Shown piece after piece: positions 1-12,929 of a stretch of 64,000 bases of DNA. Within the stretch, counting starts at the first letter, position 1. Each line of letters starts with the position of its first letter. Position numbers and translations under genes: made by a program. The notes beneath the pieces were generated by a model. That model was not told the DNA's origin and ran no database searches. It was given only the letters and a program-made list of their open reading frames with translations. This stretch comes from Sceloporus undulatus (lineage: Eukaryota; Chordata; Lepidosauria; Squamata; Phrynosomatidae): the NCBI RefSeq assembly GCF_019175285.1, contig NC_056528.1, positions 22,567,802 through 22,631,801 of the forward strand, written 5' to 3'.

Positions 1-3000
1 CACAATGGGAAAACCTGGATGGCTGAGGGTTTTTTAAAGTGAAGGTAGAAGAAAGTGAAAACAACAAATCTCCCCATCTCTAGCTTTGACTATCTCATTC
101 TATTATTAATTTTTAATAGCAGCCAAACACAAAAGTGGATAAAAGGAACCCACATGATGTCATTCATGTAGATTCCTTTCATCCATTCGTGCATACTTGG
201 TTTATTTCCTGCAATGGGACCAACACCAAGGTTGCACCCCAGTTTCAATGGGTCACCAGCATGAGCACTGCTGTGCCCACTTCTGGGCTCCACAATTCAA
301 CAAGAATATCAACAAGCTGGAATCTGTCCTAAGAAGAGCAACCAAGATGATCAAGTGTCTGGAAACCAATCTTTATGAGAAACGATTTTAGCTTGGAGAA
401 GAGAAGGACGTGATAGCCATCTTTAAACATATGAAAAGATATCATGTAGAAGATCAATTCAAATTACAGGAGATTTCCCCTACATCTCATGAAGTACATC
501 TTTGCTGTAAGAGCTGTCTAAGAGTGGAATGGACTGGCTTGGAGGGTGGTAGACTCTGCTTTGGAGGTCTTTAAATGGAAGATGGGTGGCCATCTCTCTC
601 TCTCTCAGGAGTGCTGTAGTTGTTTATTTTTGTATGACAGAATGAGGTTGGACAAGATCAGTGAATGGTTTTCAGGCTATCTGATGTGAGGGGCCAGCAG
701 CGTGCCAAAGACTGGCACTAAATATGCACCTGTTGAGTACTTTCTTTTCCCTTTCTTTCCTGGAAGTATGACAGAGACCCACCACCAGTGGCTCAGGGAC
801 TGGCACTGGTCTAGGGGCCATCACTTTGAATAGCCCCTTCCAACCCTAGAGTTCTATGATTCTCTGATGCTCACTTTGGAAACTGGGAATGTGACATGTG
901 TACCAAGTCTCGTATGCATGTGTGTCCAGTGCCAGAGCTTGGGAAAGTTAGATTTTGGATTAGAGCCCCCGCTGAATCCACAGTCAGTACAGCCAGTGGT
1001 GATTCTATCTGGTGGATTTTGGGAATTGTAGTCTCCATGTATAATTGTTTTCTCCAAGCTTTAGTCTGTGTGTGATGGGAGCAGTGTGTGTGTGTTTGTG
1101 TATGTGTATGTAGCAGGGGGAATATTGCTAAACCCAAGCTTAAAAGGGTACGTGTTCATCAGAAATGTGGGGATATATGTTGGCCATTCTTTTTTGAGAA
1201 GGGAAGCAAGAAACAAGGTGTAGGGCTAGAAGTGCAATGCCTCCTCTGGCTTCCAAAAGCTACTCAAATACAAAACGCAGGCATTTGTTTTTAGTAACTT
1301 TTTTGCCCAGCCAATTCCAACCTCCACATGCAGAGTCCCTGGAGAAGCTCCCCAACCTTCCTCCTCCCTCCCCGAGTAGGAAATGCACAGATCAAATGTA
1401 TTCTCTTTGTAGCCAGGTGAACATTCACACACCCAGACGCGGCTGTATATATATTTCATGTGGCTAAGGATAAAAAATACATTTTACAGGTGCTTTTGGC
1501 ATCTCTTCCCTGCCGGCTTCCCAGAGCAGCCCAGCACACAAACACACACACTCCCTCCAAAAGAGTATTTTATAATGGACTCCAGTGGAGGCAGGAAGCA
1601 AAGAAGAATGTTATGAAGAGGTTTGCCAGCCGAGACTCCGCAGTGCATCCTTACACTTTGGGGGGAAAAGAGAGAACATGCAGGGGGGGAAATAATCAGA
1701 GAACACTTCAGCTTCCACACTAACCTCTTGCCCGCCCCTGAATGTTAACACATGCAGCAAGGCACTCCTTATCTTACATAAGGTTTAAGCTCCAGAACCG
1801 GTTTTTGAAAGGTTAGCTCAGCTGTGCAAGGAAGAGCCAAGCAGCCCACAATAGTTACATTAGTTATTTGGGACCAAAAAGAAAAGGAAGAAAACAAAGC
1901 TACCTTTTGCAGTCTGGTTACCTATATGAAAATTGACTCTCACCATAGGTGACCAGGCAAAGAGAGGGAAGGTGGGAGAAGCTGTTTCTTCCAAAAGAAC
2001 TGACCTTATTTCCCAACTGGCTGCCTTTGAAACAATCATCTCTCATCAGACTGGACAGGACAGTTTCCATCTTCATCTCTGAAACACTAGCAAATGAAAA
2101 AACAACAGACAAATAAGGGATTAAAAATATATAAAGACCTATTTGTGAGTTTTCAGTTAAAAGAACACACATTTTATAGCTAGAGAAGTAGGGGCATGAT
2201 GCTGTATGGATTACAATGTGAACTGAACTGACCCACATGCCTCCCTCAAAACTGATAGTTGCCTCAGATACCTTCCGCTTGTTTTTAGTGGTGGGTCCTT
2301 GATTGTGAAACATTCTCCCACTTTTGAACAGAATCTCTCTGTCTGTTTCTTAACTGAGATGATAAAACTCTGGGCATGAAACCCACTGTCACTGTGCTTC
2401 TTTTCATGGTAACTCAGAAAGTTCAGCCAGTATAGATCACAGATGTACTCAATTGGGCCCATTCCAACCTGGTGCCCTCAAGATGCGTCAGACTACAACC
2501 ACGCTGGCTCAAGATGATGGGAGATGTGTCCCCCCCCCCCAAATCCTGGGTACATGTGGTGCAATTACCATACCAGTTCCTCTGTGTGTTACCAGGCCCC
2601 CAATCAAAATGCTCGCTTTGCAGCTATAAAGTCCTGCCTGGTTTGGGTTGAACTAATGTGAAGGACTTGAAGGCACTCTTGAGGCCAGAGATTAGTTTTG
2701 GGGGCAGATGCCATGGACAAGGTGTTCTCATCTGCTGCAGCTATTCTGCAGAAATCCCTTCATCTTGACATGCAGAAAGCTCCTGAAACGCTGTTTCCAG
2801 TGGCTTTTATTATGTGTTTTTGATTGGACATGCTGCCAATTCTTTGCCAGTCATGAAAATGTTTTTAGCTATTTGTCTTAAAAAGATGTTTTTGCATTTC
2901 TGAATTGCAACCTCCCTGTCCTTCAAATCTGTAAGACTAGCAGGAAATGTGTCAGGGCATCCCAACTATAGGAGACCTTCTGAAACAATTACTGAGTGGT

Positions 3001-4404
3001 AAGTCACCCAGAGGGCAAGCCCTATGGATTCATTGGGTCTACTCTAGCAGGAATGCAGTCCATTCTGTTTAGGTTGCCCTTTGCAGCTTCGAGTAGACTA
3101 CATCCACAGAGGCAGCCTGGAAATATTTGAATTAAGTAAATGCATTGTTCATACAAGCAACAGGTGAGGCAGTCCTTGACTCTTAACTTCAGATGTCAGT
3201 TGTAAAGTGACACTGGTCCCCCTTCCACAGATTCCACCCTTAAGTCCAGATGGGAAATCTTCCCCACAATCTGGTTCTCTGACTATATAGAGATAAACAG
3301 ACATATTAGCTGCACAAGAGCTACTCAAAGTGGTGGTCCCTGGAGCAGTGCCAATCCCTGAGCTGCATGCTGCAAGTCTTTGCCATGTTTCTAGGAAAGA
3401 ATGAAATGGCTGCAGTCAATGGGTCCCAATACAATGCCAATCCCTGGCATGTGCTGGAAAAAAATACTGTTGGTCCCCTGCACCAAATAGTTCAGAAAGC
3501 ACTGACTACAACTGTAACTGCCATTCTTTCTAGCTAGCAGAGCAACTCAGTAGCAAGTTGTGTATAGGATGTCTCTCTCTTCTCACACACACAAACACAC
3601 ACACACACAGAGGCTATTTTTTGTGTACGGGGATGTATATTAATTGTTTCCAGTCTGTTGACCACCATTTTGTTTTCCATATTGTTGACAGATATTAGTT
3701 AACACTGGAGTTGATTCTGCTTATGTGGATTGTAGCAGTTCAATTGGGATATTATCTATTCTTGGTGATCCCCCCCCCTTTCTCTTACTGCTGTTTCAAC
3801 TTCTCTTTATAGAATTTGGGGTTCATCTCCATACGATTCTTCGTTCCTTGTGACATTCATTTTTCATCTCTTTTATATAACTATTCTGTGTATTGCATCC
3901 AACCTCTTTTTACATCTTCTTTGTCATGGCGGAGGAGGACAAGGAGGACTTGGCTCTTCAGATACAGGAAGAACCTGAGGCTGTGCCAGGCCCCAGTTCT
4001 GCCCTGCCAGGTCCCAGCTCTGCTCTCCCAGCCCCAATGGATTTGGCTCAGACAGACCATAGCTCTTCTCCAGTGGAGCCTGGGGCTCAGCAGCCCAGCC
4101 TTGATCCAGCATAAGTTCCAGACTTGGGAGACACAGAGCAGCAGAGCACTGAGAGTCATACCTTTAGCCAGAGGCCAAAAGGCGATCAAGACAGATCTTT
4201 TCCGGTGGACCTTCCCAGACTGACCTCCCTTCAAAATGTAGGACTGTCCCACTTGCCCAAATTTAATTTGCCTCCATGTTATTTTATATGATTTTTATTA
4301 TTGTAAGGTTTTAAGTATTAATTGGGGAATTGTTTTTTTATGATTTTATTTTACTCTGCTGTCACCCACCTCAATCCGCAAGGAGAGGTGGGATATAAAT
4401 ATAT

Positions 4405-4438
<34 letters not shown>

Positions 4439-7400
4439 AGGAGCAGGACAGGTAGGAACCGACAGGATCAGGCCATCCACATTCTTAACCATCACGCTAG
4501 AGCTAAAGTCTTTTCTCTAGTTTCCTTTCCGTATTATTGTTTCCTATTATCACCTAAAAATTAAAACATGAAAACTGTTCCAAAAAAGCAAAAGAGATGA
4601 AGCAATCCATTCTTCCCATACACTCCTCAGAAAGGCTTTCCTCTCACAGCATCAATGAATGAAAACGTCACAGCCGTCAATAGTTGATCTGCCAGTGATG
4701 TCAAAATACATTTGCAGTGGGGAGGGTCCCCCCAATCAGCCACACACCATTTCTTCTCCCAGCCAGAATGTCACCGGCTCATGCGGCCCCCGCAGTTAAG
4801 CTTGGTTCACACAGCAGGGAAGTGTCATGTGGAGAAGAGATGGGGCGGTGTGTGCGTGTCTCCGTGTGCGCACCTCTGTATGTGCATCTCTTCACAGGGA
4901 TGTGTTTTTTGCTTTTTTAAAAAAACAAAGGGAGATGTTTGGGAAATAAAGCCACTGTCTGATGAACAGTCTAAAAGGAAACCTGTGCAGACACTTAAGA
5001 CGACAGCGCTGTCTTTCTCAATGCCTTCTCCCTTTCCCTCCCTTCCCCTTCACACCCACACTTCATGTCTTGCCTAAGGAACCGAAAGAGACATAAGCAA
5101 AAGACACACACATATGCAGAATGTACACACAAACTACAGTAAAAGAAATTACACACTGAACTGGGTTCCCCTTTGCTTTTCTTGTTTCTTTTGCCTTTGA
5201 AAGGGTAGCTATTATTAAGTTCAGGCAGGGGCAAAACAGCAGGACTATTTTGGAAGATAATTTTTGAAAGGAGCGTATGAAAAATGGGGGCAAAGGGGAG
5301 AGAAATTGTGGAAACTATTGTTAGGAACACTTGGCATTAAGAGAAAAGCTAAGTTTAAGACTGTCCAGCACTGAAGAGGGGGAAAAATGCACAGAGCCAG
5401 GAACCAGGGAATTGTGTGGGATGATTTTCTAATTTTAAAGAAAAATGAAAGGGGCTTGAAGACATTTTCTTTTTCACAAGACATTTATTTCCGAAATACT
5501 AAAAGTGTTTCCCCCTCCCCAGTTAATCCTTCTGTTTTGGCTGTACAGTTGCCCCTCCTAACTTGCAGATCTCAGATCCGCACCCTCGAATACCCGCGGA
5601 GGGGTGATCTCCGCTATTTCCTATGGTACGCATGCCGAGCACATGCGACTGGGCCACACAGGGGCACGCTCCATCCAAGTCTATGAGGCTTGAATATGTG
5701 TGAGCCTCCATTTTTGTGGTACGGTCCAGAACGGATCCTCCGTGAAAACAGAGGGCCAACTGTATTTCGTTTTAATTTTGGCTATGGACCATATTGGATT
5801 CCACAACGAGAAAAAAGACTGTTGTAAAGAGCACCTCCACTTCAAAATTTAAATCTATACCACAGGAGAAACCTGAAGATAGTAAATAAAGGCAGCCATA
5901 AAAGTAGAAGTAAAGGCAGCCATAAAAACTAAAAACATTTAAAGAAGGGATTATTTTCTCAATTTTCTTGGGTCAAAAACTAAGGCACAGAGACCACATA
6001 AAAGGGACTCTTCGTGGACACAGCTGGCACCTAAGCAGTATGCCTGCCAACCCTTAAAGTACACCACAGAATTTCTGTTGGAAGAGAAAAATGCAGCCAC
6101 TCCATCCAGAGCTTCAGGAGGATTTATCCAAGCGGCAAAGCAATTGCCCTGTGCTCACTAGTTCAGGAGAACTAGTTAAGTTCTAGCCCTCACAAAACCC
6201 CAAGACTGAAGTAAATAGCACTGCAATGATACTGTTTTGGTTGGTTTGCTAAGCTTTGTTAAGAGAGAGCAAGAGAGAAAGAGCGAGCTGCCCAGACATT
6301 CGAAATGTAGCAGAAGAGTTTTGCTTCTGACACATGGATTCACATACCAGGCCGCACACATGGCAATCCTTCTGTCTCGTTGGCCACAGTGAATTTGTCA
6401 GGATCAATTTCCATGAGGCTCCATTTATAAGCGGAAAGGGCAATTAGATTTGATGCCACGCGTTGCCCTAGGCAGGGAGACGTCTGTCCAAATCGGATCT
6501 GTAATCCATTAAGCCTGCAGTCTCCTACCAGCTTCCTCTCGACACACATACCCACACAGACACACAAACATTTCCACAGACAGACAACTGAATCATCTGG
6601 CAATAAGTATCTACCTGTGCTAATTAGGGACATAGGTTCTGCAATCAGGACTTTGTCAGCCCTACAGTGGTTACACACTGAAGGACAGGAAGATTCAGGA
6701 TCTAGGTTTTCCATAAGCCATAAAACTAATTGTGATGACTTTGGAGGTCACTCTCCCTCACCCTAACCTACCTCAACGGGTTTTGTGTGAGGATAGAGTG
6801 AGAAATTGACAAGGAGGGTATTTATTCGAATCCTACCCTTTTCTCAGTTTGGGATTCAAGTTCAAAAAGTTAAGATACAGATAAAAATTATCACCATGTA
6901 ACAACTAAAAATAATTAAAACGCTTATTAAAACAGAACAACAACTATTGACTCATGTAGTAAGTCAATGCAGGTATTTGGGGTCAATTTTGGGGCATAAT
7001 TTCTTGCCTTATAGTTGAGTACATACAGTAGTTTACACCCTAAGAATGCATTAAATTTTCTAAAGCTTTACAACAAGTTAAAACCATATGAATGTACAAG
7101 TTGCCTAGCTCCCCTCTGCTGTGCCCTGGAAACCTGGGCCACCCTCCCCAATTAAGGTGAGTAGTGACTCCCATCATCCTTCTCTACTGGTAAGGCAGAT
7201 GGGGTATGATGGGAACTCAAATTTCACTTGTACTCTACTCTAGGGGCTACAAATTTAAACTCAGGGACAGAAAAATTGTCTACTGTTGTACCCCTGCCAT
7301 GGGGTACGTAAGAGAATGGCATTCTTCCAACTGGGGATGGGACAGGGACTCATTAGCCGGTGATTTTTCTGCTGCCTGGGTTTCAATCTACATGGGAGAA

Positions 7401-9227
7401 AAACTCCAAGACCCTTAAATTTCCCCTTTCTTTTGGTGGCAGGTATGAAGGAGGGATGACTATCTAGAAAGAGCTTAATCAGGAAGGCAACATCCTCAGT
7501 GGGGTCTGAATGCTCTCTTAGAGGGGCAATGAAATGGAGCATCTTCAAAGGGAGTCGGTCTGGCTAGCAGGAATATCAATCTGGAGCACTCTGTACTGCA
7601 ACATTTTGTGGCTGCAGACCCTGCTTATACTAAAAAGCTATCGCATCAATGAAACTGTTGTGTCTCACAAATATAGAAAGCTTACACATCCAAACAGGAA
7701 GATTCATACTCTCTGCCATAAGAAAACAATGCCCTTGTAGTTCATATTTGTAAACTGGGAATGGTTTAACAAGGAGACTTTCTTCTCTATCATTCTGGAA
7801 GGAAACTATTAGTACATAACACTCCTTGCAATTATCCTCATGTAATAAGTGCTGTTCTTGAGTCAACCTTTTTTTTAATGAAATGTATAATTGTACTGCT
7901 TTGCTCAATAGTCTTTCCCACATTGCTTTATTATACCCTTGTTCTCCTTTCCTCTTTACCCATCACACATTTAAAAAGAGACACAGATATTTATTAAAAT
8001 CATTTGCAGGTTTGTTTAACCATTTTTAAAAAAAATACTGAAGCAAGATAAAGATTACCATCCCGTTGTAATGAGATCCAGGGCTGCAGCTGCTTTATTA
8101 TTAACCAAGGCTAGCTATGAAGTTTGGGGGGGTTTTGGGGAGGGGGAGAATGGGGAGAGTTTGTGACTCACTTAATCTTGTGAGAAGCCAGGAAGCTGAC
8201 ATATTCTGCCTCTGAAGGAGTAAGGATGAGCAGGCTGTTCCCATGACTGCCAATCCGAGCCGTCCTCCCAATTCGGTGGACATATTCGGCAAGCAAAGCT
8301 GGAGGATTATACTTCAAAAATAAAAAAGGGGTGGGTGGGCAGAAGGGATGGGAGAAAGAGAAAGAATTAACAGATTGCAGACATGGTTAATTGTAAGAGA
8401 TCATTTAAAAAAATAAACCCCAAAACATGAGGTTCTCCCAGAATGAAAGCTATGGCTTATCAGAACCTATCCTATTCACCTGTGCAACATCATTCATTGC
8501 TCCATCCATAACAAGGATTTTTGACATGTGAATATGACACATTGGCCAAGCTGTCTCTTCACCATTTCTCTCTCTCATAAAATTCATTTCTACAGAGGGT
8601 ACCATCCATGACCCACGCAGGCGCTTCTATTTTTTAAATGTGTGTTAGCTGCTCGGCACAGGATTGGGACAAATGAGAAGGCAAGCAAGAAGAAGAGAGG
8701 AAGAGAAAGGAGAGACAGAGAAAGATGGGGAGGAGAAGAAGGGAAGGAAGGTGAGAGAGCAGACACCTCTGCTGTGATCCTTAATATTTTATCGGATTAC
8801 AGTTGAAATAATTGCTTTGCTTAAAGCTTTTCAATACTAGGCCACTCAAAAGAGAAGCACCAGGGTGGTAGCTTAAGTTGGTAAGGCATGGCATGTCACT
8901 GCCAGTTAAAGCCACACACCTTCGTTAAAACAGAGTTGGGCCATAGGTGCCTCGCCATCAGATATCATGGCTGCTGGAAGACCACCACTACTTGTAGATG
9001 ATGGTGGTAGTGCAGTAGTTAAATGCCTGTACTGCAGCCACTCACTCACAAACCATAAGGTTGCGAGTTCAATACTAGCCAAGGGCTCAGGCTCAACTCA
9101 AGCCTACATCCTTCCAAGGTCACTAAAATGAGAACCCAGCTTCTTGGGGGTAATTAGCTTACACTGTAAACCGCTTAGAGACTGCTTAGGCAGTATGAAG
9201 TGGTATATAAATAAAGCTGCTATTGCG

Positions 9228-9266
<39 letters not shown>

Positions 9267-12200
9267 CTTTCAAACATGATGGGTCTGAAACCAGAAGGAG
9301 AATGTTGTGTCTCCACAGATGGTGCTGCCAAGAGCTATTTGGATTCTTGGATCATGGGCTGCATTCCATGATGGCGGACCTCTGACAAGAGATGTGTTGC
9401 ATCTCATGCCAGTGGGCAGAAACTTTTTGCCAATAGTGTCAAAAATTTGATCTGGAGGGCTTTAAACTGAGTTATGTGGGTGAGGGAGACAGTATTTTGG
9501 ATTATAAAAGGGCTGGAGAAAATAGTCAAACTGTCATAGAGGAAACAAGGCAAACGGTGCAAGGCCCCAACAGTGGGAGGCATAAAAATCTGCACAGGCA
9601 GCAAGTAGGGGAGACACATGGTCTTAGATGTCTCTACACTAATGCAAAAAGCATAGGAAATAAGCAAGATGAACTTGAAGTCCTAGCACAACTAAGCAAA
9701 TATGATATAACAGGCATCACTGAAACCTAGTGAGATGAACCTCATGAATTGAATATAGTAATAGAGGGTTATAACCTTTTAAAGAGAAATAGGCCAAACA
9801 GGAAAGGAGGAGGAATAGCATTATTATGTCAGGGATGTTTCCCCCATGAAGAGATCCAGGACTTCAATCCTGGAAGGCAGGTGGAGAGCATCTGGATAAA
9901 AATGAAAGAGGAAGGAAACAACAGGGATATTATGGTGGGTGTCTACTACAGACTCCCAAGTCAGATGGAGAAATTGGATGATGCCTTTCTTGAACAGATG
10001 ACCACACACTCAGAAAGGAGAGATGTAGTAGTGATGGGTGACTCCAGCTATCCTGATATTTGCTGGAAGTCAATCTCAGCCAAATATATAAGGTCTTGCA
10101 AATTCCTTACTTGCCTCGAAGACAATTTCATTGTCCAAAAGGTGGAAGAGGCAACAAGAGCATCAGCCATTTTTAGATCTGATCCTCACCAACAGAGATG
10201 ACCTGGTTAATGAGGTGCAAGTTATAGGATCCTTAGTTAGGAGTGATCATGTTCTCCTGGAGTTATACAGTGGAAAGGAGAAGCCAGGCATAGTCAGACA
10301 CACATTCTAGACTTTAGGAGAGTTGATTTCAATAAACTTAGGGAAATACTGAAGATGATTCTGTCTGTGGTCAGGAATTATAAAAGAAAAGGGAGTTCAG
10401 GATGGATTGGAGTTTCTCAAAAGGGAGATACTGACAGCACAATTTTAAACTGTTCCAACAAGGAGGAAAAATGGGAAGCATCTCAAGAAACCAGGATAGA
10501 TGACAACGGAACTTTCAACAGAGCAAAGTTTTAAAAAGAACATGTATAAGAAATGGAATAAAGAGGGAAATCACCAAAGAGGAATTCAAACAAATACCGA
10601 GCACGTGTAGGGGTAAAGTCAGAAAAACTAAAACACAGAATGAACTCAGGCTTGAGAATATAAGAACAGTGATAGATATATGAGAATATTACAATACAAA
10701 CAAGGAAAAGAAAGCTGCTATTGTGTTCATTGACTCTGAGAAAGCATATGATAATATAAGGTGGGAATTTATGTACGAAATATTGAAGAAAATGCAAGTG
10801 GGAGAAAAATTTTTAAAATGGGTAATAGAATTATATAAAGATCAGAGAAGCAAGGTGATAGTAAACGGGGAAAAATCGGATGAAATAGAAATCCAGAAAG
10901 GGACGAGACAAGGGTGCCCATTGTCCCCTCTGCTATACATTATGATCATTGAGATATTGTTGCAAAATATAAGGAAAAATGGGAAAATACAAGGAGTAAA
11001 GATAAGAGACCAATGCTATAAGGTAAAAGCCTACGCAGACGACATTGTAGTATATATGGAGAATCCGTTAATCAGTATAAAAGAGTTAAAAAATACAATA
11101 GAAAAATTTGGAGAAGTAGCTGGGCTAAAGATTAATGAGGAAAAAACAGTTGTAATTACAAAAAATATGACAAAACAGGAAGAGAAAGAATTAGAGGAAA
11201 TTACAAAATTTAGAACTCAAAATAAAGTCAAATATCTGGGTGTCTGGATAACAAAAAGAGTCGGAGAATTGTATGCAAACAACTATCAAAAAAAATGGAA
11301 AGAGATAAAGGAGGAATTAGGGAGATGGGCAAGACTAAGGCTCTCCTTATTAGGGAGGATGGCGGCAATAAAAATGAGCGTGCTGCCCAAACTCTTATAT
11401 TTATTCCAGAATCTCCCGGTCATAAACACAGATAAGTGCTTCAGGGAATGGAGAAAGGAATTAGCGAATTTCATTTGGGAGGGGAGAAAAGCACGAATAA
11501 AATGGGACAATTTGATAGATAATAAACATAGAGGAGGTTTAGGAGTGCCAGAGCTACAAAAATATTATTATGCAAGCGGAATGATCTGGGTAGAAGAATG
11601 GATTAAGTTAGAAAATGTTAGAATGTTAAATTTAGAAGGTCATAACATTAAATATGGATGGCATGCATACTTAAATTACAAGAAATGGAAGGAGGACAGA
11701 GAATTTAAAAATCATGTCATAAGAAAAGGGTTATTAAGGATATGGGAACATTATAGGAATAAGTTCTATAGGAAACTACCCAGATGGACGTCGCCACAAG
11801 AGGCTCACTTCGGAAAGTTTAGAAAAGGGAAAGAACAATGGTTAAGATATGAACAAATATTAGAGGAAGGAAAAAAAGGGGATCTAAGAATTAAGCCCAG
11901 AGAGAAACTAGAAAAGGAAAATATGAAGATTGAATGGTTCCCATACAAGCAATTGGAGGAAAGGTTCAAGAAGGACGAAAAACAGGTGGGAATAGAAAAC
12001 CAGAAAAATGAGTTAGATAGGATAATTTTTGAGACACAGAATAAGAAGAAAATATCTAAATATTACGCGGAACTATTAGAAAGGGATTTGGAAAAGGAAA
12101 GGATTAAGGGGAACATGGTAAAATGGAGTCAAATGGTGCAGCATAACATAGAGCTGGAGGATTGGGAGAGATCGTGGGAAAAAACGAATAAATTTACCCT

Positions 12201-12894
12201 AGCCCAAAATATGAAAGAAAACTACTATAAAATGTTTTATTTGTGGTACACCACGCCGGTTAAAATATACAAAATGTATAAAAAAGGGAATAAGACATGT
12301 TGGAAATGTAAGAAAGCAGAGGGAACCTTTTACCACATGTGGTGGGACTGTAAAAATGCCAAACGTTTTTGGAATGGGATACACTGTGTGATAACAGATA
12401 TAGTAGGAGGGAGATTTCAAAAAACACCTGAGTTATACCTATTGAATATGACTTGTAGAATAGAGAAAGAAATAGAGAGGAGATACTGGAAGATAATTTT
12501 GTATATGATTTCGGCGGCAAGATTACTATATGCACAAAGATGGAAAGTAGAGCAAGTACTAACTATAGAGGACTGGTTTAATAAGGTGATGGAAATGAAA
12601 GAGGCGGATAGACTGTCTAGGAGTATAAAAAGAAAAGAAGAAGATGAGGAAGAGGTTGAAGAAGATGTGTGGAATATAATAGAACAGTACTGGAATAGTG
12701 TAATGTAAACAAAAGGAAGTAAAGGGGGGAAGATAAAGAAATAGGATAGGGGTTAGGCAGGGAGAGGGGAGGAAGAAAGGTAGGTGGAATGGGAGGGAAG
12801 AGGGGAGGGGGAGGGGAAGGGAAGGGTAGATCTGTATAAGGAAAAAAGAAAAAAGTGTAAGTAAATATATATATATATATTTGTGTTTATGGAA

Positions 12895-12929
<35 letters not shown>

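Noticed and set aside
9104-9371. Poly-Met and poly-Ile frames on both strands
   Set aside because: Translations of the (GAT)n tail of a SINE.
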